Assembly: GCF_004155535.1 (NCBI RefSeq)
Contig: NZ_RYUH01000015.1
Span: 1 to 64,000, forward strand
Reading direction: 5' to 3'
Source of the DNA: Bifidobacterium pseudolongum subsp. globosum
GTDB taxonomy: Bacteria > Actinomycetota > Actinomycetes > Actinomycetales > Bifidobacteriaceae
DNA length: 64,000 bases
Shown here in pieces: positions 52,295-61,274 of this stretch. The position numbers and the translations under genes are program-made. Position 1 is the first letter of the stretch, and each line of letters begins with the position of its first letter. The notes under the pieces were generated by a model. It worked only from the letters and a program-made list of their open reading frames with translations, was not told the origin of the DNA and searched no databases.

Positions 52295-53116
52295 ATGCAA
52301 TACATCGAACAGACGATCACCGGCACTGACGGCACCACCGCGCGCTTCATTGGCTACGTACCCGACAATTCCCCCGAAATCGTGCCCGACCGCACACGCC
52401 CCACCGTGCTGATCGTGCCCGGCGGAGGCTACGAGATGACGTCGGACCGCGAGGGAGAACCCATCGCCCTGCAGTTCCTGGCGGCCGACTGCAACGCCTT
52501 CGTGTTGCGCTATTCGTGCGCGCCTTCGGTCTACCCCACCGCGCTGCTCGAAGTGGCCGAGGCGATGCGCCTCATCCTGGACAATGCCGAAGCGTGGCAC
52601 ATCGACCCGGCGCGCATCGCCGTGCTCGGATTCTCCGCGGGCGGCCATCTGGCCGCCGACTTCGCCACATCCGCCTCCGACGGCGTGCTGCGCGCGCACG
52701 GCTACGACCCCGCGCTGCTCGCGCCGACCGCGCTCATGCTCTCCTACCCGGTCGTCACCTCAGGCGCATACCGCCACGACGGCAGTTTCCGCGCGCTGCT
52801 CGGCAGCCGCTACGGCGACGAAGACGCGATGCACGAAGTGAGCATCGAAGAGCACATCGACGCGCGCACGCCGCCGGTCTTCGTCTGGCACACGATGCCC
52901 GACGACTGCGTGCCCGTGCAGAACACGCTCATGCTCATCGAGGCGTGCCGCGCCGCGCACGTGCCGGTCGAGGCGCACCTGTTCCCCGAAGGCGGCCATG
53001 GCCTTGCGCTCGCCACCGCGCAGACCGCATGGCAAGGCGTCAACGGCATCGAACCCGGCGTGCAGGCGTGGATCGGGCTGGCACTCGACTGGCTCGCGCG
53101 CACATTCGCCGACTGA
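52295..53116 (+). CDS. Alpha/beta-hydrolase, carbohydrate/acetyl esterase-like
   Basis: 273-residue cytoplasmic alpha/beta-hydrolase. The oxyanion block is V-P-G-G-G-Y, the nucleophile elbow L-G-F-S-A-G-G-H (about residues 113-120), the acid Asp probably in P-D-D-C-V-P, and the catalytic His in E-G-G-H-G-L. The pattern matches acetyl-xylan-esterase and BD-FAE-like enzymes that act on small acylated sugars. GCAAGAAGG precedes the start, and it has its own TATAAT promoter. It precedes the TetR gene and the glycosidase cluster, so it may deacetylate imported hemicellulose oligosaccharides (inference). Confidence 0.88.
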   Translation: MQYIEQTITGTDGTTARFIGYVPDNSPEIVPDRTRPTVLIVPGGGYEMTSDREGEPIALQFLAADCNAFVLRYSCAPSVYPTALLEVAEAMRLILDNAEAWHIDPARIAVLGFSAGGHLAADFATSASDGVLRAHGYDPALLAPTALMLSYPVVTSGAYRHDGSFRALLGSRYGDEDAMHEVSIEEHIDARTPPVFVWHTMPDDCVPVQNTLMLIEACRAAHVPVEAHLFPEGGHGLALATAQTAWQGVNGIEPGVQAWIGLALDWLARTFAD

Positions 53117-53195
53117 CGCACACCGCCATCGTGCGTGAGGTACGATGGCAGTGCCGATTCCACCCCTCCGACCACCGACAAGGACGCCAATCCAC

Positions 53196-54002
53196 ATGAC
53201 CCTCGCAGCATGGCAGCAGATCCTCGACCAGCACGGCGTCGCCGCTTCGGGCAGGCCCAAGCCGATCCTCGCCTCACATGAGGTGACCGTACGCGACACC
53301 ACATCGGCAAAGCGCTTCGAAAAGCGCAAGCGCATGACGCAGGAGGAACGCCATCTGCAGATCCTGCGCGCCGCGTCGAAGATCCTTGCCGTCAAAGGGT
53401 ATTGGGGCATGTCGCTGCAGGACATCTCCGACGAGATCGGCATCAGCGAGGCCGCGCTCTACCATTACATCGCCTCGAAAGAGGACCTGCTGGCCATGGT
53501 GCTCACCGAGGGGTACGACACGACGGAGTCGAACGAGTTCGCGGCGTTCAGCGCGTCGGCGGTGGACGCCGACGGCCACCGCATCTACTATTACCCGCGC
53601 TATTGCCTCAACACCGTGCTGTACAACATGCAGCGGCCCGAGATGATCCAGCTGCTGTGCGTCTTGAGCGGCGAGGCGCTCAATCCCGACCACCCCGCAC
53701 ACCAGTTCTTCACCGGCCGGCACATCCGCCGCTGGGAGATGATCGGCTCGATGAACTGGCTGCTGCCGAACGGCATGAACGAAGAGCGGTTCTTCGACCT
53801 GTACACGCTCGTCGCCTCGGCGATCGACGGCCTGCAGGCGCGTTGGCTCGCCGACGACTCGCTCGACCTGCTCGAGGAATGGATGCATTTCAGCGACGTG
53901 ATCTTCCCCGCAAACGTGTGGGAAGGCATCAGCGACCCGTCCGAGCAGGATCCGGATGACCCACGCTGCCTCATGCCATACACGCTGCAGGAGCGTGGCT
54001 AG
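53196..54002 (+). CDS. TetR-family transcriptional regulator
   Basis: 268-residue repressor-type protein. After about 45 residues of unusual N-terminal extension (Q-Q-I-L-D-Q-H-G-V-A-A), the TetR DNA-binding helix-turn-helix reads I-L-R-A-A-S-K-I-L-A-V-K-G-Y-W-G-M-S-L-Q-D-I with I-G-I-S-E-A-A-L-Y-H-Y-I. The rest is the usual helical ligand domain. The start at 53196 is chosen because AAGGA precedes it; the TACGAT hexamer at 53141-53146 gives a leader of about 43 nt. Its stop codon overlaps that of the ROK gene. It may control the adjacent sugar genes; ligand unknown. Confidence 0.9.
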   Translation: MTLAAWQQILDQHGVAASGRPKPILASHEVTVRDTTSAKRFEKRKRMTQEERHLQILRAASKILAVKGYWGMSLQDISDEIGISEAALYHYIASKEDLLAMVLTEGYDTTESNEFAAFSASAVDADGHRIYYYPRYCLNTVLYNMQRPEMIQLLCVLSGEALNPDHPAHQFFTGRHIRRWEMIGSMNWLLPNGMNEERFFDLYTLVASAIDGLQARWLADDSLDLLEEWMHFSDVIFPANVWEGISDPSEQDPDDPRCLMPYTLQERG

Positions 54003-54901
54003 GCGTTGACGCCCACTTCCTCCATGAACGCGTAGTACGCGCCGATGAGTCCGGCGTTGCCGCTGTGGCGGCAGCGTTTGATCGCCGTTTTGAACGGTTT
54101 CCAATCGCGGATTGAGTCGAGCGCGTCCTCGAGCATCGGCAACAGCAGCGGTTCGCGGCTGATGCTGCCGCCGATGAGCACGACCTCGGGGTCCACGGTG
54201 GCCACGGTGTTGAAGATGCCGACGGCGATGTAATGCACCCAGCGCTCCACGATCGCGCGCACGCGCGGGTCGTCGAGCCGCTGGAACAGCGTGCTCGGCA
54301 GCACCTCGCCCGCCTCGCCGCCGAACTCCTCGGCGTACCACTCCGTGAGGCACAGTGTCGAGACGAAATCGTGCAGCGGCAGGGCGCCGGCCGAATCGTA
54401 ATTGACGATCATCTGGCCGATCTCCGCGGCACGCCAGTCCTTGCCACGGCGCAGTTTGCCGTCGAGGAACAATGCGCCGCCCATGCCGGTGTCAAGCGTC
54501 ACCAGGACGAAATCGTCGAGTTTCTGCGCGTTTCCAGACATCTTTTCGGCCATCGCGGCGCAGTTCGCGTCGTTTTCGAGCCATGTGGGAATATCCTGCC
54601 CGAGCCGCGCGGCCAGTTCCACGCCGATCTGCTGTTTGGCGAGGAACTTGAGCGCACCGGCGGTGCGCGCGGTCTGCGTCTTCGTGTCGATGAACCCGGG
54701 CATGCTGATCGCAATGCCGTCGAGGGGCGCCTGCTGTTTGCGCACCACCTGCACAAGCGCCTCGTAGAACGCGTCCACGTCGGTGTTCGGCGTGGCGAAG
54801 GTGCCGGGGATGCCCATGCGCCCGTCCGCGAACAACGCATACCGGGTGAAGCTGGTGTTGATTTCGAACGCCAGGACGTGATGCTGCGCTTTGCCCGCCA
54901 T
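53999..54901 (-). CDS. ROK-family protein with altered phosphate-binding and zinc motifs
   Basis: 300-residue actin-fold protein of the ROK family (sugar kinases and repressors). The catalytic region W-L-E-N-D-A-N-C-A-A-M-A-E and the T-L-D-T-G-M-G-G-A-L-F block are present. However, the usual D-I-G-G-T-K/N motif is F-E-I-N-T-S-F-T, and the family's G-H-x-C-x-C-G-x-x-G-C zinc motif is replaced by I-G-Q-M-I-V-N-Y-D without the Cys cluster. No helix-turn-helix is present, so it is not an NagC-type repressor. GCGAGG precedes the start. It is the last gene of the glycosidase cluster. Kinase activity toward a released sugar is possible but doubtful. Confidence 0.85.
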   Translation of the reverse strand: MAGKAQHHVLAFEINTSFTRYALFADGRMGIPGTFATPNTDVDAFYEALVQVVRKQQAPLDGIAISMPGFIDTKTQTARTAGALKFLAKQQIGVELAARLGQDIPTWLENDANCAAMAEKMSGNAQKLDDFVLVTLDTGMGGALFLDGKLRRGKDWRAAEIGQMIVNYDSAGALPLHDFVSTLCLTEWYAEEFGGEAGEVLPSTLFQRLDDPRVRAIVERWVHYIAVGIFNTVATVDPEVVLIGGSISREPLLLPMLEDALDSIRDWKPFKTAIKRCRHSGNAGLIGAYYAFMEEVGVNA

Positions 54902-54919
54902 GTCAACCTCGCTTTTCCA

Positions 54920-54944
54920 GGGGCGCCGGCGGCTCCTGCGCCCC
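54920..54944. terminator. GC hairpin between the GH42 and ROK genes
   Basis: GGGGCGC and GCGCCCC flank an 11-nt loop in the 111-bp gap. It may attenuate or process the operon mRNA; there is no T-run. Confidence 0.35.
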
Positions 54945-55012
54945 GTGGGTCCCTTGTGCTCAGTGTGCTGCGGGGCATGGATAAAACACGCCCCACAGCG
55001 CACGTTGTCTCA

Positions 55013-56992
55013 TCACATGATGCGCGTTTCGAACGGAGCTAGGTCGAGGTCCTCCCCGCCGAGCGCGTGCGGCCAGTGCACAGGCCGGCCTGCGGTGTTG
55101 ATGACCGTCGTGAACACGGTGCCGTCATCGGCCGTGCGGCGCATCACCTCCACACCTTCCGGCGAATCGACCGTCTCGGCGCCGCATGCGTCGATGACCG
55201 GATCGATGACCGCGCTCATGCCTTCGGCGTCGAGCGCCGTGCCGATGAAGACCACGCGCCCCTCGCCCACCGTGTGCACGGTGGCAGCCGGAGTGCCCGC
55301 GTAGAAATCGCCGCCGTAGGTGGCGATCGTCTGCGCGCCTTCGGGCTCGATGATGCTCGCCACGATCGATCCGCGCACGGTGCGTCCGCCGACCTCCACG
55401 TCGATGTGCGCGTCCGGTGCGATCGCGTCGATCTCCTCGACCCACACCCCGCACAGCTCACGCAGCGGACCCGGATAGCCGCCCTCGATCACGAGGTCGA
55501 ACTCGTTGTGGATGCCCGACATGTAGCCGGTGATCAGTGTGCCGCCCTCGCGCACATACTGCGCGAGGGTCTGCGCCACACCCGGCTTGACCATGATCAA
55601 CGTAGGCGCCACGACCGCACGGTACCGCTTGAGCACGGCTAGGTCCACGGTGCTTTCCACCATATCGACCGGCACGTTGCGCCTCCAGAACGGGCGGTAG
55701 AAACGGTGCACCTCATCCGGATAATGCAGGCCCTGCGTGGGGCCGACGCATCCTTCGAGCGACCAGTAGCTCTCCCAGTCGAACATCACGGCCACCTGGC
55801 CGTGCACGCGCGACCCCATCAATGCAGGCGCACGCCGCTCCAGGTCGGCGCCGAGCTCGCGCACCTCACGGTAGGTGCGCGATCGCTCGGAATTGTCATG
55901 GCCGATCACCGCGCCATGGAAACGCTCGCAGCCGCCTATCGACTGCTTGAGCTGGAAGAACTGCACGGTGTCGGCGCCGTGCGCCACCGCCTGCCATGAG
56001 AGTTTGGCGACTTCGCCCGGCTGCTTGACCTTGCAGTATGGGAACCAGTTCTGCTGGTTCGGCGTCTGCTCCATGAGCATGAACGGCTTGCCTCCGCCCA
56101 CACCGCGCATCAGGTCGTGGCACATGGCGGTGAAGCTCGGCTCGGTGTCCATGCCCGGGTAGTTGTCCCAGCTCACCACGTCCATCTCGCGGCCCCAGCT
56201 GTAGTAGTCGAGGTCCTTGAACACGCCCATCAGGTTCGTCGTGACCGGCGTGTGCGCGTCGTGCTCGCGGATCGCGTCGCGTTCGAGGCGGAAGCAGTCG
56301 AGCATCTGCTCGTTCTGGAAGCGCCGGTAGTCGACCTGCAGGCCCGAGATCACGCATTTGTCGGTGCCGATCGCGTCGCCGTAGGTGACAGGCGGCACGA
56401 TCTCGCTCCAATCGTGGATCGTGTGGCTCCAGAAATTCATGCACCACGCGCGGTTGAGCTCCTCGACCGACCCGTATTTGCGTTCGAGCCAGCCGCGGAA
56501 CGCCTGCGCGCACAGGTCGCAGTAGCAGTAGCCGCCGCCGTTGCCGTACTCGTTGTTCACATGCCACGCCTCGAGGCCCGGCGTGCCGGCGTAACGCTCG
56601 GCCACGCGCGAGGCGAGCGCGCGGGCGAAGTGCCGGAAGTCGGGCGAGGTGGGGCAGAAATTGTGCCTCCCGCCGAACACCTGGTGCGTGCCGTCGACGC
56701 CCGTGCGCATGACCTGCGGGTAGTCGCGCGCCATCCACGCGGGGATCGCGGCGGTGCCGGTGGCCAGCACGATCGTGAACCCGTGGCGCACGAGCAGGTC
56801 GACGATCCGGTCGAGCATGGAAAAATCGTACGTTTGCTCGTCCGGCTGGAGCAGCGCCCACGAGAACACGTTGATCGTCGCCTCGTTGATGTGCGCGCGC
56901 TCGAGGAGCCGGATGTCGTGCTCCCAGGTGTCTTCGGGCCACTGTTCGGGGTTCCAGTCACCGCCGAACATGAATCGGTTGAACATCGTCAT
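55013..56992 (-). CDS. GH42 beta-galactosidase
   Basis: 659-residue cytoplasmic beta-galactosidase. The barrel begins F-G-G-D-W-N-P-E-Q-W-P and has the acid/base block H-V-N-N-E-Y-G and a nucleophile-type Glu in L-M-E-Q-T-P. Cys residues C-Y-C-D-L-C match the metal site of GH42. The trimerisation and beta-rich C-terminal domains complete the usual length. AAGGACC precedes the start. It is 26 bp after the GH31 gene. Removal of beta-1,2-galactose from xyloglucan side chains is inferred from the cluster; the family itself covers several beta-galactosides. Confidence 0.95.
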   Translation of the reverse strand: MTMFNRFMFGGDWNPEQWPEDTWEHDIRLLERAHINEATINVFSWALLQPDEQTYDFSMLDRIVDLLVRHGFTIVLATGTAAIPAWMARDYPQVMRTGVDGTHQVFGGRHNFCPTSPDFRHFARALASRVAERYAGTPGLEAWHVNNEYGNGGGYCYCDLCAQAFRGWLERKYGSVEELNRAWCMNFWSHTIHDWSEIVPPVTYGDAIGTDKCVISGLQVDYRRFQNEQMLDCFRLERDAIREHDAHTPVTTNLMGVFKDLDYYSWGREMDVVSWDNYPGMDTEPSFTAMCHDLMRGVGGGKPFMLMEQTPNQQNWFPYCKVKQPGEVAKLSWQAVAHGADTVQFFQLKQSIGGCERFHGAVIGHDNSERSRTYREVRELGADLERRAPALMGSRVHGQVAVMFDWESYWSLEGCVGPTQGLHYPDEVHRFYRPFWRRNVPVDMVESTVDLAVLKRYRAVVAPTLIMVKPGVAQTLAQYVREGGTLITGYMSGIHNEFDLVIEGGYPGPLRELCGVWVEEIDAIAPDAHIDVEVGGRTVRGSIVASIIEPEGAQTIATYGGDFYAGTPAATVHTVGEGRVVFIGTALDAEGMSAVIDPVIDACGAETVDSPEGVEVMRRTADDGTVFTTVINTAGRPVHWPHALGGEDLDLAPFETRIM

Positions 56993-57018
56993 GGCAGGTC
57001 CTTACGGGTCCGGACCGG

Positions 57019-59049
57019 TCAGGCCGCGAAGGGGTCGGTGCCGGGGCGGGCGAGCACGGGCAGCGCATGGTAGTCATAGCGCTCCGTGTACCAACGGCCG
57101 GGCTCGTATTCGGTGCCGGTGATCAGGTTGCGCCACGGCCGGCCGTCGCCGGCGTCGGGCACATAGAAGCGCGCCAGCCCCTCGTCGTTGAAGATCGGGG
57201 CCACAAGGATGTCGGAGCCGAGCATGTACTGCGTGTCGATGTCCTCACACGTCGGGTCGTCCTGGAACTCGAGCACCATCGCGCGCATCATCGGCACGCC
57301 GGTCTCGTGCGTCTGCACGGCCATGCGCTTGAGGTACGGCACGAGCCTGAGCTTGAGGTCGACGAATTCGCGGCACACGTCCACCGCTTCGTCGCCGTAC
57401 AACCACGGCACTTTATAGGCGGTCGACCCATGGTAGCGCGAATGCGAGCTCAACAGGCCGAACTGCGTCCAGCGCTTGTACAGGTCGGGCGTGGCCTGGT
57501 CCTCGAACCCGGCGATGTCGTGGCTCCAATAGCCGAAGCCGCTCATGCCGAACGAGAGCCCCGCGCGCAGCGATTCGGCCATCGACGGGTAGTTCGACGA
57601 ACAGTCACCGCCCCAGTGCACGGGGTAGCATTGGCCGCCCACCGTGGCCGAGCGTGCGAACAGGATCGCCTCGTCCTCGCCCTTCGTCTCGGCGAGCACG
57701 TCGTAGACGGCCTTGTTGTAGAGCAGCGTGTAGTAGTTGTGCATCATCTGCGGGTCGGAGCCGTCGAAATATCGCACGCCTTCGGTGGGGATGCGCTCGC
57801 CGAAGTCGGTCTTGAAGCAGTCGACGCCCATCGCCACGAGCTTCTTGAGATAGCCCTGATACCAAGCAGTGGCGTCTGGGTTCGTGAAGTCGACGATCGC
57901 CATGCCGGCCTGCCACTTGTCCCATTGCCACACCGAGCCGTCGGTGTTCCTGATGAAGTAGCCCAACTTCGCGCCCTCTTCGAACAGCGGCGACTTCTGG
58001 CCGATGTACGGGTTGATCCACACGCACACCTTGAGCCCGCGGTCATGCAGTTTCGCGAGCAGGCCTTCGGGGTCGGGGAACTTCGTCTCGTCCCATGCGA
58101 AGTTGCACCATTCGAGTTCCTTCATCCACCGGCAGTCGAAGTGGAACACCGAAAGCGGGATGTCGCGCTCGGCCATGTCGTCGACGAAGTCGAGCACGGT
58201 CTTCTCGTCGTAGTCGGTGGTGAAGCTCGTGCTCAGCCACAGGCCGTAGCTCCAGTCCGGCACGAGCGGGGCACGGCCGGTCAGGGCCGTGTAGTCCGCC
58301 AGGATCTGCTTCATGCTGGCACCGCCGATCACCGAATAGGTCATCTGCTCGCCGGGCACGCTGAACTGCACGCGTGAGACCTTTTCGGAACCGACCTCGA
58401 ACTCCACTTTGCCCGGCTCGTCCACGAACAGGCCGTAATTGTTGTTGGACAGGTAGAACGGCACGTTCTTGTACGCCTGCTCGGTGCCGGTGCCGCCGTC
58501 CTCGTTCCAGATCTCGACGCTCTGGCCGTTCTTGACGAAGTTCGTGAAGCGCTCGCCCAGGCCGTAGATCTTCTCGCCGACGCCCAGGTCGAGCTGATCG
58601 GTCACATGCAGCCGGCCGTCCGGGCTCGTCACAAGGCCCTTGGCGCGCCAGCCGGAGTGCGCGATGCGCTTGCCGTCATACAGGTATGCGAAGTCGATCG
58701 TCTCGCCTTTGGCGATGCGCAGCGTCAGGCGCCCCGAGGTAAAGGTCCACGCGTCGTCGGTCTCGTCGATCTCGACGTGCGGGGCCGTCTCGTTGAGGTG
58801 GAACTGCGGGCAGTGCTCGCGGTTCGTGCGGAAGTTGATCAGACGCGTGGTGATGATGTCTTCGCGCGGGCTCGTCACCTCGATCGTGAGGATGCCGCCG
58901 TCGAGCGTCATACCCGGATTGTAAATCGGCGAGCCGAACGGGCAGAACAGCGTGAGCTTGCCCGGCTCGATGTTCGCGGTGTAGATGTTGGCCGCGTACT
59001 TCACGGTGTAGCCGTCCTTGACGAGCCAGCCGCCATTGAGGAACTTCAT
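57019..59049 (-). CDS. GH31 alpha-xylosidase-like enzyme (YicI type)
   Basis: 676-residue cytoplasmic GH31 enzyme. An N-terminal beta-sandwich (about 1-240) precedes the barrel with C-R-W-M-K-E, W-I-N-P-Y-I, and the nucleophile block F-K-T-D-F-G-E-R-I-P, which is the form found in E. coli YicI alpha-xylosidase. The second block H-W-G-G-D-C-S-S-N-Y and S-G-F-G-Y-W-S-H-D-I-A-G-F complete the active site. The GGAGAAGAG before the start is a good ribosome site. Combined with GH3 and GH42 neighbours, the expected substrate is isoprimeverose-type alpha-1,6-xylosyl glucosides. Confidence 0.94.
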   Translation of the reverse strand: MKFLNGGWLVKDGYTVKYAANIYTANIEPGKLTLFCPFGSPIYNPGMTLDGGILTIEVTSPREDIITTRLINFRTNREHCPQFHLNETAPHVEIDETDDAWTFTSGRLTLRIAKGETIDFAYLYDGKRIAHSGWRAKGLVTSPDGRLHVTDQLDLGVGEKIYGLGERFTNFVKNGQSVEIWNEDGGTGTEQAYKNVPFYLSNNNYGLFVDEPGKVEFEVGSEKVSRVQFSVPGEQMTYSVIGGASMKQILADYTALTGRAPLVPDWSYGLWLSTSFTTDYDEKTVLDFVDDMAERDIPLSVFHFDCRWMKELEWCNFAWDETKFPDPEGLLAKLHDRGLKVCVWINPYIGQKSPLFEEGAKLGYFIRNTDGSVWQWDKWQAGMAIVDFTNPDATAWYQGYLKKLVAMGVDCFKTDFGERIPTEGVRYFDGSDPQMMHNYYTLLYNKAVYDVLAETKGEDEAILFARSATVGGQCYPVHWGGDCSSNYPSMAESLRAGLSFGMSGFGYWSHDIAGFEDQATPDLYKRWTQFGLLSSHSRYHGSTAYKVPWLYGDEAVDVCREFVDLKLRLVPYLKRMAVQTHETGVPMMRAMVLEFQDDPTCEDIDTQYMLGSDILVAPIFNDEGLARFYVPDAGDGRPWRNLITGTEYEPGRWYTERYDYHALPVLARPGTDPFAA

Positions 59050-59096
59050 CGGTCTCTTCTCCTTGGTGTGTTGTGGGTGATGTGTATTGATGGCGC

Positions 59097-61226
59097 TCAG
59101 CCGATGTGCGTGTGCAGGCGCAGGTCACCGACCGATTCGCCGACCGAGACGGCGGCGGCAGGGGCCACGCAGAAGCCGTGCATGCGTTCGGACCAGTAGC
59201 GCAGCGCGTCGGCGCGCGGCATGCGCACCGTCACCTGCCGGCGCTCCCCCGGCTCGAGCGCGACCTTGGTGAATCCCTTGAGCTCGTAGCGCGGGCGGTC
59301 CTCGCCGGTGCCATCGAGCCCCAGATACACCTGTGGCACGGCCTTGCCCGGGCGCGCGCCGGTGTTGCGCACATGGAACTCGACGAGCAGGTCGCCGTCG
59401 GCCTCGCGCACGCGCAGGTCGGTGTAGTCGAAGGTCGTGTAGGTCAGCCCGTGGCCGAAGCAGAAGCGCACCGGCACATCGTCCGTGCTGTAGTGGCGGT
59501 AGCCCACATAGATGCCCTCGGTGTAGTCCACATGGCCTTCGAGGCCGAACGTGCCAATCGCGTGGGCCGGGCAGTCGTCGAGCGTCATGGGGAAGGTCTC
59601 GGGCAGGTGCCCGCTCGGCTCCACGCGGCCGAAGAGCGTCTCGGCGAGCGCCGTGCCGCTTTCCATGCCGTTGTACCAGTTCCAGACGATCGTCGACGCC
59701 TTCGGCTCCCAGGGCATCGCCACCGGCGAGCCGCCCACGAACATGAGCACCGCGTTCGGGTCGATGTCGAGCAGCGCGTCGATCAACGCGTCCTGCTCGT
59801 ACGGCAGGTCCATCGTGGTGCGGTCGCGCGCTTCCAGATCATAGTCGTGGTTGAGGCCGCCGATATAGACAATCGGGTCGCCGCTCGCCGCGAACTCGCG
59901 GGCGAGCGCGAGCGCCTCGTCGCGCAGCCGGCGCGTGCGCTCGGCCTCCGCGGTGGCGTCCTGCGCCGAGTTCTCCAGGCTGTCTTCCTGCCATGTGTCG
60001 TCCTGTTTGATCTGCGGCGCCCAATAGCCTTCGGCATACGTGATGCCCACATTGCCGCCGAGCATGCCGTTGATGCCGAGCAGTGGGGAGATCTCGTGCA
60101 CGGCCTTGATGACGGCCGAGCCGCCGCCGGACGAGTGGACGCGGTCGGCGTTCGCGCCGATGATGAGCAGGCGCTTCGTCCCGCGCTCGTCCAGGGGCAG
60201 CACGCCTGCCGAGTTCTTGAGCAGCACGATCGATTCGCGCGCCACGCTGAGCGCGGCCTGCGCGTGCGCGAGCGTCGCGTACGAGCCGGCCTTGCGCTCG
60301 GCGCGTGCTTCGCCGAGCATGTTGAGCGCGTCCATGACGGCGAGCACATGCTCGACCTTGCGGTCGACGTCCGCTTCGCTCACGCGGCCGTCGCGCACCG
60401 CCTCGAGCAACGGGCGCGCGAAGTAATAGTCGTCGAAGTTCGGCGTGACGCCCATGTCCACGTCGAGGCCGACTTTCGCGCTCGCCTCGGTGTCTTTGAG
60501 CGCGCTCCAGTCGGAGACGACAAGCCCGTCGAAGCCCCACTCGTCGCGCAGGATGTCGTCGAGCAGCAGCTTCGACTCGCAGCACTGCGTGCCGTCGATG
60601 AGGTTGTAGGCGCCCATGATCGTCAGCGTGCCGCCCTGCTGCACGGCCGCGCGGAACGCCGGCAGGTAGATCTCGCGCAGCGCGCGTTCGCCGATCGATT
60701 CGTCCACGTCCAGGCGGTCGGTCTCCTGGCTGTTCGCGGCGAAATGCTTGGGGCATGCGGCCACGTCGGATTCCTGTACGCCGTTGATGTACGCGGAGCC
60801 CTGCACGGCGGTCAGCAGCGGGTCTTCGCTCATGTATTCGAAGTTGCGGCCACACAGCGGGCTGCGCTTGATGTTGAGCGAGGGGCCGAGGATCACGTCT
60901 TTGCCGCGGCCGCGGGCCTCCTGGCCCAGAGCCTCGCCGGTGAGCCGTGCGAGCGCGGGGTTCCATGTGGAGGCCACGGCGGAGCCGCTCGGCAGATAGG
61001 ACACGTAGTCGCGTGTGTTGTGCAGGGGAGCCCAGTCGTCGTCATGGGTGTCCGCGCGCACGCCCATCGGGCCGTCGTCGAACGTCATCGCGGGAATGCC
61101 GAGGCGTTCCACAGGCGCGGTATGGAACAGGGCGGCACCGTGGATCATGCCGATCTTCTCTTCAAGTGTGAGTCGGGCGGTGAGTGCACGCGCCTTGGCC
61201 TTGTTGGCCTCACTGATCATGGTCAT
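59097..61226 (-). CDS. GH3 beta-glucosidase
   Basis: 709-residue cytoplasmic GH3 enzyme. The TIM barrel has D-G-P-M-G-V-R, C-P-K-H-F-A-A-N-S-Q-E and the nucleophile block G-L-V-V-S-D-W. The alpha/beta sandwich follows, and a fibronectin-III-like domain (about 615-700) ends the chain. No PA14 insert is evident. Four blocks match bifidobacterial/thermophilic beta-glucosidases. GGGAG precedes the start. It lies 47 bp before the GH31 gene in the same operon and probably degrades the debranched cello-oligosaccharide backbone. Confidence 0.94.
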   Translation of the reverse strand: MTMISEANKAKARALTARLTLEEKIGMIHGAALFHTAPVERLGIPAMTFDDGPMGVRADTHDDDWAPLHNTRDYVSYLPSGSAVASTWNPALARLTGEALGQEARGRGKDVILGPSLNIKRSPLCGRNFEYMSEDPLLTAVQGSAYINGVQESDVAACPKHFAANSQETDRLDVDESIGERALREIYLPAFRAAVQQGGTLTIMGAYNLIDGTQCCESKLLLDDILRDEWGFDGLVVSDWSALKDTEASAKVGLDVDMGVTPNFDDYYFARPLLEAVRDGRVSEADVDRKVEHVLAVMDALNMLGEARAERKAGSYATLAHAQAALSVARESIVLLKNSAGVLPLDERGTKRLLIIGANADRVHSSGGGSAVIKAVHEISPLLGINGMLGGNVGITYAEGYWAPQIKQDDTWQEDSLENSAQDATAEAERTRRLRDEALALAREFAASGDPIVYIGGLNHDYDLEARDRTTMDLPYEQDALIDALLDIDPNAVLMFVGGSPVAMPWEPKASTIVWNWYNGMESGTALAETLFGRVEPSGHLPETFPMTLDDCPAHAIGTFGLEGHVDYTEGIYVGYRHYSTDDVPVRFCFGHGLTYTTFDYTDLRVREADGDLLVEFHVRNTGARPGKAVPQVYLGLDGTGEDRPRYELKGFTKVALEPGERRQVTVRMPRADALRYWSERMHGFCVAPAAAVSVGESVGDLRLHTHIG

Positions 61227-61274
61227 CGTGGAGCTCCCTTTCAGGTGGTGGGTGTTGGCGTCTGCGCCAACAGG

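Noticed and set aside
53145-53195. Earlier ATG or GTG start for the TetR gene (53145 or 53151)
   Set aside because: The ATG overlaps the TACGAT -10 itself and the GTG is only 4 nt behind it, too close for a start site; ATG 53196 has AAGGA.
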